Shown: positions 54,597-63,271 of the stretch, piece by piece
Layout of the letters: every line of letters starts with the position of its first letter
Position numbering within the stretch: position 1 is the stretch's first letter
NCBI RefSeq assembly: GCF_001412085.1
Contig: NZ_LKEV01000004.1
Location: forward strand, 62,001-126,000
DNA length: 64,000 bases
Source: Corynebacterium lowii
GTDB lineage: Bacteria; Actinomycetota; Actinomycetes; Mycobacteriales; Mycobacteriaceae
Direction: 5' to 3'
Notes under the pieces: model-generated
Database searches by the model: none
Seen by the model: the letters and a program-made list of their open reading frames with translations, nothing else
Told to the model about the DNA's origin: nothing
Position numbers and translations under genes: made by a program

Positions 54597-55106
54597 ATGA
54601 AGGGCGATGGCAACGGATGGGCGGCGGGACCGCACGGCAGCACGTTATGGGGGCGCTTCGGGGCGGCGGGCCTGATGCTCGTGGCGCGCCGGGAACGCAC
54701 CGTGCTCATGCAGCATCGCGCCCTATGGACTCACCACGGTGGAACCTGGGCGCTGCCGGGAGGAGCGCGGGATTCCCACGAGACGGCTACCGACGCCGCC
54801 CTGCGCGAGGCTCACGAGGAAACGGCTATCGACGCCACCTCGCTCCGCGTGGTTGGAGAATACCTCACCGCTGGCCCCTTCCCCGGCGATCCCGAGCGCC
54901 CGGATTTAGCGGAGCAGTGGAGTTATACCACCGTGCTTGCGGAAACCCACAGCGGTTGTTCCCTGTCCAGCCAGCCCAACGAGGAATCCGCGGAGCTGCG
55001 GTGGGTGCACGTTGATGAGGTGGAGAACCTTTCTCTGCTGCCAGCCTTTGCTTCCGCGTGGCCGCGCCTGCGCCGGGAAATTGTGGCACGCTTGTGGCGT
55101 GATTGA
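54597..55106 (+). CDS. Nudix hydrolase
   Basis: A 169-residue cytosolic hydrolase of nucleoside diphosphates linked to X. The Nudix box is complete: GGARDSHETATDAALREAHEETAID, with the REAHEE metal ligands, at about residues 56-80. The N-terminus (AGLMLVARRERTVLMQHRALWTHHGGTWALPGG) is typical of MutT-like enzymes that could act on oxidised nucleotides; the substrate is not predictable. ATG at 54597. The stop overlaps the GTG start of the ABC ATPase gene by eight bases, so these are coupled. Confidence 0.88.
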   Translation: MKGDGNGWAAGPHGSTLWGRFGAAGLMLVARRERTVLMQHRALWTHHGGTWALPGGARDSHETATDAALREAHEETAIDATSLRVVGEYLTAGPFPGDPERPDLAEQWSYTTVLAETHSGCSLSSQPNEESAELRWVHVDEVENLSLLPAFASAWPRLRREIVARLWRD

Positions 55107-56031
55107 GGCAAAGGGACTAACTAAGCGCTATGGCGGCACTCTCGCCGTGGACGATCTCAGCTTCTCCGTGCGCCCTGGGGTGATTACGGGATTCCTCGGC
55201 CCAAATGGGGCGGGGAAATCCACCACCATGCGCATGATCGTGGGCCTGGATCGACCCAGCGCGGGCAGCGCCACCATCGGCGGAAAAAACTACACGGAAC
55301 TCACCCACCCGCTACGAGAAGTAGGGGCGCTGCTCGACGCCAAGGCGGTGCACCCTAACCGCTCCGCGATCAACCACCTGCGCTGGATCGCCGCTGCCAA
55401 TGGCATCCCTCGCTCCCGCGCCGAGGAGGTGCTGGCTACGGTGGGGCTTAGTGACGTCGCTAGTAAAAAGGCCGGGGGATTCTCCCTGGGCATGGGGCAG
55501 CGCCTGGGCCTGGCCGCCGCGCTGCTGGGCGACCCGCACACGTTGATCCTCGACGAGCCGGTGAATGGCCTTGACCCCGAGGGAATCCGCTGGGTGCGTA
55601 ACTTCCTGCGCGCCTTTGCCGCGCAGGGGCGCAGCGTGCTGGTGAGCTCCCACCTGCTCTCCGAGATGGCTCTGACCGCCGATCACCTGGTGGTAATTGG
55701 CCGCGGAAAGTTGATCGCGGATACCTCCACCACGGACTTTGTGCGCCAGTACTCGGGCACTAACGTGCGGGTGCGCGTGGCCTCCGAGGACCTTGAGGCC
55801 CTGGCGGGTGCGCTGCGAGCCCAGGGCTACCAGGTAGAGGGTGGGCGCGATGAGGAACAGCGCGCCTATCTTGCGGTGCAGGGGGCAGAAACCGATGAGG
55901 TGGGGCGGCTGGCCTTTGACCACGGCATTGCGCTGAGCGAACTCACAGCCCAGCAAGCCTCCCTGGAGGATGCCTTTATGGAAATCACCGGCAATGCCGT
56001 GCAATACCGCACCGGCGGGGAAGGGGAATAG
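55099..56031 (+). CDS. ABC transporter ATP-binding protein (drug/lantibiotic-type export)
   Basis: A 310-residue ATPase: Walker A GPNGAGKSTTM (about 38-48), Q loop, ABC signature FSLGMGQRLGLA, Walker B LILDEPVNGLDPEGI and the H loop SSHLLSE. After residue 215 is a C-terminal domain of the CcmA/DrrA type. Start is GTG at 55099 (MIEAKGLTKRYGGTLAVDDL), overlapping the Nudix stop; the track-style start at 54937 runs across the Nudix gene. It forms an exporter with the permease that starts three bases after its stop. The substrate is unknown. Confidence 0.9.
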   Translation: MIEAKGLTKRYGGTLAVDDLSFSVRPGVITGFLGPNGAGKSTTMRMIVGLDRPSAGSATIGGKNYTELTHPLREVGALLDAKAVHPNRSAINHLRWIAAANGIPRSRAEEVLATVGLSDVASKKAGGFSLGMGQRLGLAAALLGDPHTLILDEPVNGLDPEGIRWVRNFLRAFAAQGRSVLVSSHLLSEMALTADHLVVIGRGKLIADTSTTDFVRQYSGTNVRVRVASEDLEALAGALRAQGYQVEGGRDEEQRAYLAVQGAETDEVGRLAFDHGIALSELTAQQASLEDAFMEITGNAVQYRTGGEGE

Positions 56032-56033
56032 TA

Positions 56034-56801
56034 ATGGAAACAATGCTCAATGCCTGCCGGGCGGAATACTTGAAGCTGCGCACCACGGCCTCGCTGTGGT
56101 GGACCAGTGGCATTTTCCTGTTGCTTGCCCTCTCGGTGCCCACCCTTCTCGGTCTAACGATCTCTCCGGCGGAGACGGATGCTGAATACCTTACGTCCGT
56201 GGCGAACCCGGAGATGATGCTGGGCACTATTCCCTTCATATGCCTACCCGTGGTGGTGGTTCAGGCCGCCATGACGGTGAGCACGGAGTACCGCTACGGT
56301 ATCCAGGCCACGACCTTGCTGGCCACCCCGCGCCGGGGTGTGGTGGCCGCCGCAAAATGGCTGGTGTACTCGGCGCACGTCGCCGTGCTCACCCTGATCG
56401 CGGTGTTTCTCACTTACGTGATCTTTGGGGCACTCACCACCGGTATCTCCCCCTCTACCTTCCTAAGCGATGGCCACGCGCTGAGTTACCTTCTGGTGAT
56501 GCCGCTCGGCATGATTCTCATTGTGACCTTCACCCAGGGAATCGCCATGTTGGTGCGCAATACTGCGGGGGCCGTGGTGCTCGTGCTTGCCTGGAAGTTG
56601 GTCATTGAGTCCGCCCTGGAGTTCCTTCCGAAGATCGGTCACGTGGTGGCGGACTACCTGCCTTTCAAGCACTTTGATCTGTTTATCGCGCAGAGCGAGC
56701 TGAGTGAGTGGGGAATGTGGGGTGATGGCGCGTACTTCACCCTCTGGGCCGTGGTGGTGTGGGCCGTGGGTTTTGCGTCCTTTGCCCGCCGCGACGCCTA
56801 G
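56034..56801 (+). CDS. ABC transporter permease (ABC-2 type)
   Basis: A 255-residue membrane protein with six hydrophobic segments: about 21-42, 66-84, 106-131, 148-170, 178-200 and 230-250. The early EYLKLRTTASLWW and STEYRYGIQATTLLATPRRG are typical of ABC-2 permeases of bacitracin/multidrug type, with ATP-hydrolysis partner just upstream (two-base gap). The half-transporter pair could export a peptide, lipid or drug. The start at ATG 56034 is chosen because of the spacing to the ATPase stop. The Na/Pi gene converges on it, 12 bp away. Confidence 0.85.
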   Translation: METMLNACRAEYLKLRTTASLWWTSGIFLLLALSVPTLLGLTISPAETDAEYLTSVANPEMMLGTIPFICLPVVVVQAAMTVSTEYRYGIQATTLLATPRRGVVAAAKWLVYSAHVAVLTLIAVFLTYVIFGALTTGISPSTFLSDGHALSYLLVMPLGMILIVTFTQGIAMLVRNTAGAVVLVLAWKLVIESALEFLPKIGHVVADYLPFKHFDLFIAQSELSEWGMWGDGAYFTLWAVVVWAVGFASFARRDA

Positions 56802-56813
56802 CGGGTAGCGGTT

Positions 56814-57974
56814 TCAGGAAAGCGTAACCCATACCCCCAGGATGAGCGCGGGAACCGCGAGGTAAGCCGCGATGAGAAACCCCAGCGTGGCTAAGGCGCT
56901 GCGCTGGGCCAGCCGGGCGCTCAGCGAAGCTAGAACGATAAGGCCGCGGTAAGCCCCGGGGACGATGAGGACGAGCGCCACCCCGAGGACATTAAAGAAA
57001 ATGTGAATGAGCGCCGCCTGAATAGCAAAGGCATTGAGCTGGCTTTCCGGGAGGGCGAAGGAAGCCAGCAAGGCCCCCACCGTTGTACCCGCATTGGCTC
57101 CCAGGACCAGGGATAGAGCCTCGCGCCGTTTGAGCGTGTGCGTGGCGGAAAAGGGCAGCAGGGAAACAATGGTGATGGTGGAGGATTGAATAACCGCCGT
57201 GCCCAATGCACCCGTGGTGATTCCCACTGCGGTAGAGCCACCAAACATATTCTCTAAGGCGCTTAGCGTGGTGGCGGCAAAAAGGGAGCGCAGCAGGAGG
57301 CGCATGGCGCGCAATCCCAGAAACATCAGCAGCGTGCCGATGATAAAACAGCTCAGGCCCGTGGTGGAAGAGTTCATCCAGCCAATGAATCCCTGCCGCC
57401 CAATGGCCTCCACGAGGGGCTGGAAAAGCAACTCTATGGGCAGGAGCAGGGCCACCATGAGGGTGTTAAACCAGAAGTGGAGAAAAGCCGTGGTTAAGGT
57501 GCTGCGCAGCGCCCGAGGATCGCGGGCATAGCCCAAAGCGTCGGCGAGGGCGGTGAGCGTGGTGCCGATATTGGAGCCCATGATGAGAGGGATGGCCACG
57601 GGAACGGTAATGACCCCGGTGCCCACGGCGGTGACGGTCAGGGCCGTGGTGGCGGTGGAGGATTGTAGCAGGGCGGTGGCGAGAATCCCGATGACGAGCC
57701 CCAGGATGGGGTGGGTGGCGGCCTCAAAGATGCGTTGGGTGTAATGAGCGTTCATCCCGTACATGCCATCGACGATCAAATAGAGGCCCAGGAAGATGGC
57801 GAAGATGCACGCGATGACCCCGGCACATCGCAGGAGTTTTCCCGCGGTGGAGAGCATGACCATGTCCTCACGCTCGGGGATTTTCTTGGGATTCATAAAG
57901 TGCTGGGTACCCAAGAGAGAGGAGAGGCTGTGGTGGCGCTTACGGTCGTGGGATAAGGGGGATTGGGATACCAC
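56814..57974 (-). CDS. Sodium/phosphate cotransporter, NptA family
   Basis: Membrane transporter of 386 residues with two inverted repeats, each containing a QSSTA-type motif (LLQSSTATTALTVTAVGTG and VIQSSTITIVSLLPFSA), which is the Na/Pi cotransporter II hallmark. Both halves also have GxNIGTT or GANAGTT motifs. It imports phosphate with sodium. I prefer GTG 57974 (GGAGG four bases upstream, VVSQSPLSHDRKRHH), giving a short cytoplasmic N-terminus; ATG 57896 (MNPKKIPERED) is an alternative with weaker ribosome-binding. The frame to 58085 is rejected. Confidence 0.85.
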   Translation of the reverse strand: MVSQSPLSHDRKRHHSLSSLLGTQHFMNPKKIPEREDMVMLSTAGKLLRCAGVIACIFAIFLGLYLIVDGMYGMNAHYTQRIFEAATHPILGLVIGILATALLQSSTATTALTVTAVGTGVITVPVAIPLIMGSNIGTTLTALADALGYARDPRALRSTLTTAFLHFWFNTLMVALLLPIELLFQPLVEAIGRQGFIGWMNSSTTGLSCFIIGTLLMFLGLRAMRLLLRSLFAATTLSALENMFGGSTAVGITTGALGTAVIQSSTITIVSLLPFSATHTLKRREALSLVLGANAGTTVGALLASFALPESQLNAFAIQAALIHIFFNVLGVALVLIVPGAYRGLIVLASLSARLAQRSALATLGFLIAAYLAVPALILGVWVTLS

Positions 57975-58069
57975 GACACCTCCGGAAAAGCAGACCAACC
58001 AGCAAAAGTTTGCGCACTGTTTTCTTAAAAGTAACCTAGCAGTTACTTGGGGGGAGAACGTAATCAAAA

Positions 58070-58107
58070 AAGTCTTACGCCCCACTTTTGTGTGGGGCGT
58101 AAGACTT
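58070..58107 (-). terminator. Rho-independent terminator of the CAP-domain gene
   Basis: Perfect 16-bp stem, AAGTCTTACGCCCCAC (58070-58085) with its complement (58092-58107), loop TTTTGT. On the minus strand TTTTTGATT follows, right after the CAP gene end. Confidence 0.88.
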
Positions 58108-58129
58108 AAAGAATGATATAGGCAGTTAA

Positions 58130-58567
58130 TTACCAGAAACGCTGAACAGCGTAGGTGCCCTTCTCGGGGTCCTGGCTCCAGCCCACGCCGATGATGGAGA
58201 CGTCGGAATCCAGCATGTTCGCGCGGTGACCAGGAGATTCGATCCAGTCATTGACCACCTGGTTCGGGGTGGCTTTGCCGCCGCGCCAGTCGATATTCTC
58301 GGAGAAGTTTCCGCCGTTGTAGTGCTCAAATTCGCCGGTTTTGCGCATGTGATCGGCCCATTTCTGGGAGTCCCTGGTCATGCTTTCATCGCACTCTACG
58401 GCGCTCAGGCCGTTGGTGGCTCGGTATTCGTTAGTGAGGCGCACAACATCGGAGATGTTACTGTCGGAGCAGCTAGCGGCTGAAGCGGCGTGTGCGGGGG
58501 TGGCTATGAGGGCGGCGGTAAGGGCGGTAATGGAGAGGGTCTTGGTGGCGGTGCGCAGGGAGAACAT
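58130..58567 (-). CDS. Secreted CAP (SCP/PR1-like) domain protein
   Basis: Exported protein of 145 residues with a Sec signal peptide (about 1-28, ATPAHAASA) and a CAP domain. Typical motifs are seen: EFEHYNGGNFSENIDW, and NDWIESPGHRANMLDSDVSIIGVG, with the His/Glu pairs. Bacterial CAP proteins of this short form are common in corynebacteria; the biochemical role is unknown. The start at 58567 (MFSLRTATKTLSITALTAAL) is chosen as the signal-peptide start; a longer frame to 58666 adds a non-signal sequence. Confidence 0.9.
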   Translation of the reverse strand: MFSLRTATKTLSITALTAALIATPAHAASAASCSDSNISDVVRLTNEYRATNGLSAVECDESMTRDSQKWADHMRKTGEFEHYNGGNFSENIDWRGGKATPNQVVNDWIESPGHRANMLDSDVSIIGVGWSQDPEKGTYAVQRFW

Positions 58568-59034
58568 GGGGCGGCCTTTCGGTATGGGGTGTTGTCGCTT
58601 TGTTGTCCCCAACGTTATGGGGTGAAGGGGGAGTGCGCGAGTTGTGCTGCTTTGGTGCGAGATCATACATATTGCTGAAATTAGTAAAAGTTATAAAAAA
58701 CCGTTCACTCACCTTACGTCGGAGGTGAGACCTCCCATGAAAAAAGGTCTCACATGTGGCAAATTGTGCACATCGTACGTCGGCTAACCGGCAAAAAGTG
58801 CGGAGGTAGGTCAACTGACGTGGGGTCAAAGGTATATTTTAGTGATACTAGACACATTTTATGGTGAACTAAAATCCTATACCTTTTTCTGTCCGCTCAC
58901 CTTAGTTTTGCCCTCTGGCCTGCTATTTGTTGGTGGTACGTCTGAGGTGCTACGTCTGAACCTATTGGGGGTCAAAGGTTACCGCTGGTGGTATGGCTGA
59001 TCGGATGTCTGCACAGCCTGTGATAAGGGAGGTT
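58568..59034. other. Repeat-containing intergenic region upstream of CAP gene
   Basis: No gene is seen. The region holds an inverted repeat GTGAGACCT (58725-58733) with AGGTCTCAC (58745-58753), four TACGTC copies (58715, 58776, 58937, 58951) and two GGGGTCAAAGGT copies (58822 and 58968). It is AT-richer than its surroundings. It must carry the CAP promoter (transcribed leftwards); cls (minus) ends at 59035, so cls read-through would pass into this region only from the other side. Confidence 0.6.
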
Positions 59035-60531
59035 TTATTGCAGCGCGGAGGTCAAACGCATGACGTTATCCACGTAGCGCCTCATAAAACCGCGCTGATT
59101 CCAGTGGCGTAGCGTGAGCTCCGTAGAAACGGATTGGTAGGCCGTGGTGAGCTCGCCCAGTTGCGTGATGAGATCACCGCGCACCACCATGAGGGAGACC
59201 TCATAATTTAGGCCAAAGCTGCGCATATCCATGTTGGAGGAGCCGAGAACGGCGATGGGATCGCCGTCTGTGGCATCGGGATCGGCCAGCAAATACTTGG
59301 TGTGCATGACGTAGGGGGCGGGGAACTGGTAGATATGCACCCCGGCCTCTAAAAGAGCCTGGTAATAGCTGGATTGGGCGTGGTGCACCATGAACTGATC
59401 TGCTTCCTCGGAAACCAGCAGTTCCACCCGCACCCCTCGGTAGCAGGCCGTGGTTACGGCGGAAAGCAACGATTCATCGGGGATGAAGTAGGGGCTGCAC
59501 AGCACCAGTCTTTCCTTGGCGTGATGCACGATGGAGGTGAACATGCGCAGATTGGGCTCGGTGGTATACCCCGGCCCCGAGGGGAGTACCTGGGCCACAT
59601 TGGTGGAGGAGGAAGGCAAAGCGGAAAGGGGTGCGGGGTGCGTGGTGTTATGAAGCTCCAGGTCCTCGCCCGATTCTAAGTACCAATCCACCGCAAAAAT
59701 CATCTCTAGGGAGTCCACAATGGGGCCTTCGAGCTCCACCATTGCATCGATCCACTGGCGCCCCTTCTTGATATTGGCGGGCATGAGATAAGAGCGGTCG
59801 ATGGCGTTCATCGAACCCATGAAACCGATCTTGCCGTCCACCACCAGAATCTTGCGGTGATTGCGCAGATCGGGGCGTCGGAAGCGGCCCTTCCAGGGCT
59901 GCAAGGGCAGCATGAGCTGCCACTCCACGCCGATCTCGGTGAGCCTCTTACCTAGCTTGCGGTAACCGGGATATTTGTGGCTGCCCACGTGGTCAAAGAG
60001 CAGGCGCACCTGCACCCCGCGCTGGACGGCCCGCTCGAAGGCGCGGAAGAGCACGTCGGTGGTGTCATCCCAGGCCATGATGTAGATTTCCACGTTCACG
60101 TGTTCCTGGGCCTGATCCACCACCTCGGCCATGCGGCGCAGCGTGGCATCGTAATCCGTGTGCAGCCCGGCATTGACGGCGGGCACGGCGGGGAAGTTCG
60201 TGAGGCTGCGGTTGAGGCGGATGAGCGAGGTGATCTCGGGGGAAAGCGTCGCGTTCGGGGGATAATCGGGGGCGCTTTCCTGAATATCCTCGATCATCGC
60301 GTTGGCCTCCTGCTGAATACGGTGGCGGCGGCGATTGATATAGGGGCTGCCCATGAGCAGGAAGAGCGGCAGGCCCACCACCGGGAGGAGGAGAATAACG
60401 AGCAGCCAGGCCGTAGAGGAACTGGGTCGGCGGCCCTCGGGAACGTAACCGATGGCGATGAACTTGATGGTGTAATCCACCACCAGGCCGATGAACTGCC
60501 AGGTATCCAGGTTGAAGTTAAAAGAAAGCAC
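59035..60531 (-). CDS. cls: Cardiolipin synthase
   Basis: Phospholipase-D-type enzyme of 498 residues that joins two phosphatidylglycerols to cardiolipin. Two N-terminal membrane segments (about 10-30 and 40-62), then two HKD motifs: RNHRKILVVDGKIGFMGSMN (about 225) and MHTKYLLADPDATDGDPIAVLGSSNMD (about 415). The start is GTG at 60531 (MLSFNFNLDTWQFIG). It is the last gene of the operon def-NAGS-xthA-cls (17 bp after xthA). Confidence 0.95.
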   Translation of the reverse strand: MLSFNFNLDTWQFIGLVVDYTIKFIAIGYVPEGRRPSSSTAWLLVILLLPVVGLPLFLLMGSPYINRRRHRIQQEANAMIEDIQESAPDYPPNATLSPEITSLIRLNRSLTNFPAVPAVNAGLHTDYDATLRRMAEVVDQAQEHVNVEIYIMAWDDTTDVLFRAFERAVQRGVQVRLLFDHVGSHKYPGYRKLGKRLTEIGVEWQLMLPLQPWKGRFRRPDLRNHRKILVVDGKIGFMGSMNAIDRSYLMPANIKKGRQWIDAMVELEGPIVDSLEMIFAVDWYLESGEDLELHNTTHPAPLSALPSSSTNVAQVLPSGPGYTTEPNLRMFTSIVHHAKERLVLCSPYFIPDESLLSAVTTACYRGVRVELLVSEEADQFMVHHAQSSYYQALLEAGVHIYQFPAPYVMHTKYLLADPDATDGDPIAVLGSSNMDMRSFGLNYEVSLMVVRGDLITQLGELTTAYQSVSTELTLRHWNQRGFMRRYVDNVMRLTSALQ

Positions 60532-60548
60532 GTTGTTCTGCCGGGGGT

Positions 60549-61373
60549 TTAGCGCACGCTGTCAAAATCTGGTCCGAGGGAGTAATCCACCACCACGGGG
60601 GCGTGGTCGGAAGCTCCCTTGCCGGAGCGTTCCTCCACGTCCACGAAGCCCGCCGTGGCGGTTTCAGCCAGCGCGGTGCTCGCCAGCTGAAAATCAATCC
60701 TCATGCCCTCGTTCTTGCCAAAGCGCCCGGAGGTGTAATCCCAGTAGGTATAGCGGGTATCCTCCGTGAATTGGCGGGTGACCTCGGTAAGTCCCGCCTC
60801 CTCTAAGCCCTGGAAGGCGGCGCGCTCCGGCTCGGTCACGTGGGTGCGGCCCTCAAAGAACCCCATATCCCACACGTCCTCATCGCGCGGGGCGATATTG
60901 AAGTCCCCCATGAGCAGCAACTTTTCCGCCGGGTGGGCGGCGAGGTGTTCGCTGACCTGGTTGCGCAGCGTCCACAACCAGCGCAGCTTGTAGTCATAGT
61001 GCCGATCGGCAATCTCGCGGCCATTGGGTACGTACAGGCTCCACACCCGCACCCCGCCGCAGGTGGCTCCCACGGCGCGGGCCTCGCGTTGCTGCTCAGC
61101 AGAGGGGTCCTTATCAAAGCCCGGTTGGTGCTCAAAGTGCGTGGATACGTCCTCTAGACCCACGCGGGAAAGGATCGCCACGCCATTCCACTGGTGATAG
61201 CCCACGTGGGCCACCTCGTAGCCGATCTCCTCAAAACGGGAGTAGGGGAACTTATCGTCGGAGCATTTAGTTTCCTGCACAGCCAGCACGTCTACCTCGT
61301 GGCGGAGGAGGAAGTCCGCCATCCGATCCGCGCGGGTGCGCGCGGAGTTTACGTTCCAGGTGGCTATGCGCAT
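60549..61373 (-). CDS. xthA: Exodeoxyribonuclease III
   Basis: Apurinic/apyrimidinic endonuclease and 3'-exonuclease of 274 residues in base excision repair. Endonuclease/exonuclease/phosphatase motifs: RIATWNVNSARTRAD, VDVLAVQETK, SLYVPNGR, LMGDFNIAPRDEDVW, YTYWDYTSGRFGKNEGMRIDF and GASDHAPVVVDY. It begins with ATG at 61373, two bases after the NAGS stop, and precedes cls by 17 bp. Confidence 0.96.
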   Translation of the reverse strand: MRIATWNVNSARTRADRMADFLLRHEVDVLAVQETKCSDDKFPYSRFEEIGYEVAHVGYHQWNGVAILSRVGLEDVSTHFEHQPGFDKDPSAEQQREARAVGATCGGVRVWSLYVPNGREIADRHYDYKLRWLWTLRNQVSEHLAAHPAEKLLLMGDFNIAPRDEDVWDMGFFEGRTHVTEPERAAFQGLEEAGLTEVTRQFTEDTRYTYWDYTSGRFGKNEGMRIDFQLASTALAETATAGFVDVEERSGKGASDHAPVVVDYSLGPDFDSVR

Positions 61374-61375
61374 GG

Positions 61376-62395
61376 CTACGAGGATAGCCGGTAGCGCGCG
61401 TATCGGTGCCGATGGTGCTCGATGAAGCCCTGGGAGGCGTAGAGCCCCACCCCGGCGTCGTTGCTTTCGAGTACTTGAAGATAGGCCTGCTTCGCGCCCT
61501 GGGCGGCACCCCAGCGCAGCATTTCCCGGCCCAGCCAGGTGGCCAGCCCGCGGCGTCGATAAGCGGGAGCGACCTCCACGGCGGAATACCCCAGCCAGGT
61601 GCGCCCATCGGGGGAGGAGGTGATGGTGCCCCTGGTCACGGCCACGGTGCGCCCCGCGGTATCGAGCAGGCGCCCAAAGCCCAGGGTGCCCTCGATGGTG
61701 GCGCTGAGCAGGCGCAGCGCGCGCGGGGGCAGGGGAGTGCCCCGGAAGTGATACATGGCCAGCCAGGCATCATCGGGGCGATCATCCACGCGGAAGGAGA
61801 ATCCGGGCACGGGGCTATCGACGCCCTGGGAGTCCTCTACGGAGGGAATATCCCTGGTCATCACCAGAATCTCCGGGCCACGTTCCCACTGCGGGCCGGT
61901 ACACAGGGCCTCGGCGGGGCGGCCGATGCGCTCGGGTATGTGCAGCCGCACCGGCATGTGGTGGGCGGCATAAAAGGCGGCGATCTCTTCCAGAGGCACG
62001 GCACCAAGCCCCGCGCTGGCACCCAGCGGGGTGGCGGAGTTGGAGCGTTCCGTGATCCCATCGCCGGCGCGTAGCAGCCATTGGCCGTCCTCGCTCCACC
62101 GGTGCTCCAAACCGGGAAAGGCGGCGGCGGTGGCGTATTCAATGGCGCGAATATCGGAGTTGAGCACGCGCCGGGGGGAGAGTTTGCGCACCACCTTGAT
62201 CTGGGCGGCGGGAATCTCCACGGCGGGGGCCTGGGAGGGCAGCCCGCCTACTTTTTGCGGGCGCACCGTCAGGGGGTCAAGGTGGAGCACATGGCCCACC
62301 ACGTCGCTGAGGTGGCCGGGGGTATCCGGCAGGGTGCGGCGCACCACCACGCGGTCGCCCACCGCAATCTGCTGGCTGCGGAACCACCTGCTCAT
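61376..62395 (-). CDS. N-acetylglutamate synthase, CG3035 type (GNAT)
   Basis: GNAT acetyltransferase of 339 residues. The C-terminal 120 residues hold the GNAT fold with the acetyl-CoA loop in VEVAPAYRRRGLATWLGREMLRWG (R/Q-x-x-G-x-G/A pattern) and LQVLESNDAGVGLYASQGF. The N-terminal part starts with a short beta-barrel-like segment (VGDRVVVRRTLPDTPGHLSDVVGHVL). From memory, cg3035 of C. glutamicum, with the same neighbours (def, xthA, cls), was shown to be the N-acetylglutamate synthase for arginine synthesis, unrelated to E. coli ArgA in architecture. It lies 8 bp after def and 2 bp before xthA. Confidence 0.85.
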   Translation of the reverse strand: MSRWFRSQQIAVGDRVVVRRTLPDTPGHLSDVVGHVLHLDPLTVRPQKVGGLPSQAPAVEIPAAQIKVVRKLSPRRVLNSDIRAIEYATAAAFPGLEHRWSEDGQWLLRAGDGITERSNSATPLGASAGLGAVPLEEIAAFYAAHHMPVRLHIPERIGRPAEALCTGPQWERGPEILVMTRDIPSVEDSQGVDSPVPGFSFRVDDRPDDAWLAMYHFRGTPLPPRALRLLSATIEGTLGFGRLLDTAGRTVAVTRGTITSSPDGRTWLGYSAVEVAPAYRRRGLATWLGREMLRWGAAQGAKQAYLQVLESNDAGVGLYASQGFIEHHRHRYARYRLSS

Positions 62396-62403
62396 GGTGG
62401 GTG

Positions 62404-63018
62404 CTACTCGGTGTCGCCAGCCGGGGCGTCGGCAGAGGCATCATCGTGACCGAAGGGGTCCGGGTCCACGCCGGGCATCCAGGTATTGCCCGCGGTATTC
62501 CATTCGTGGGCCTTGATGGCCTTCTTGGCCTGGCGCTTGTAGCGCCCGATGAGGGTATCGGTGTACACGTAACCGTCCAGGTGCCCCACCTCGTGTTGCA
62601 GGCAGCGGGCAAAGAAGCCGGTGCCCTCCACCTCGATGGGGTTCCCGTCCAGGTCCACCCCGGTGACCTTGGCCCAGTGGGCGCGTCCGGTGGGGAAGCC
62701 CTCGCCGGGCACGGAGAGGCAGCCCTCGTCGTCGCTGCCGTCGTCGGCGGGCATGGTGGTGGGAATCTCGGAGGTTTCCAGCTGCGGGTTAATCACGTAG
62801 CCGCGGTGCCAGTGGCCCTCATCGTCGGGGCAGTTATATACAAAGAGGCGTAAACCCAGGCCGATCTGATTGGCGGCCAGCCCCACACCGTGAGCCACCT
62901 CCATCGTCTCAAACATGTCCTCGATGAGGGCTTCGTGCTCGCGGTAGGGGGCGGGTACGGGCTGCGTGGGGTTATGCAGCACCGGGTCGCCGTAGATCAT
63001 AATGGGGCGCACAGTCAT
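62404..63018 (-). CDS. def: Peptide deformylase
   Basis: Iron or zinc enzyme of 204 residues that removes the formyl group from new proteins. Motifs 1-3: [18 protein letters not shown] and QHEVGHLDG. The C-terminal tail (about 175-204) is longer than in E. coli and is Asp/Ala-rich, as in actinobacterial type I enzymes. The start at 63018 ([14 protein letters not shown]) fits the family; a longer frame to 63036 exists. It is the first gene of the def-NAGS-xthA-cls operon and is divergent from a DUF3263 gene with only 16 bp between the starts. Confidence 0.95.
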   Translation of the reverse strand: MTVRPIMIYGDPVLHNPTQPVPAPYREHEALIEDMFETMEVAHGVGLAANQIGLGLRLFVYNCPDDEGHWHRGYVINPQLETSEIPTTMPADDGSDDEGCLSVPGEGFPTGRAHWAKVTGVDLDGNPIEVEGTGFFARCLQHEVGHLDGYVYTDTLIGRYKRQAKKAIKAHEWNTAGNTWMPGVDPDPFGHDDASADAPAGDTE

Positions 63019-63034
63019 GAAATACAGTGTAGGC

Positions 63035-63256
63035 ATGAGCCTGAGTGACTTCGACGCCCGCCTGCTGAACTTCGCAGAACGGGCCCCGCGCTCCCTCGGC
63101 GCGCGGGAGGAGGCTATTCGGGCGGAGCTGGGGATCAGCCCCGTGCGCTACTACCAGCGCCTCAACCTGCTTATCGACGCCCCCGAGGCCCTGGCCGAGC
63201 ACCCCTTGCTGGTGCGCAGATTGAGCAGAATCCGGGAGACCCACGGGAAATTGTAA
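63035..63256 (+). CDS. DUF3263 family small protein
   Basis: A 73-residue protein of the DUF3263 family: [58 protein letters not shown]. The pattern suggests a compact helical, HTH-like fold, possibly DNA- or protein-binding; no function is known. Start at ATG 63035, which nearly abuts the def start (63018) on the other strand. It contains one TATCGACGCC copy (63172-63181). Confidence 0.85.
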   Translation: MSLSDFDARLLNFAERAPRSLGAREEAIRAELGISPVRYYQRLNLLIDAPEALAEHPLLVRRLSRIRETHGKL

Positions 63257-63271
63257 TTTTTGATATGTAAA

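Noticed and set aside
58725-58753. Inverted repeat GTGAGACCT/AGGTCTCAC as a terminator.
   Set aside because: No gene ends close upstream on either strand and no U-run follows; more likely part of a regulatory region.
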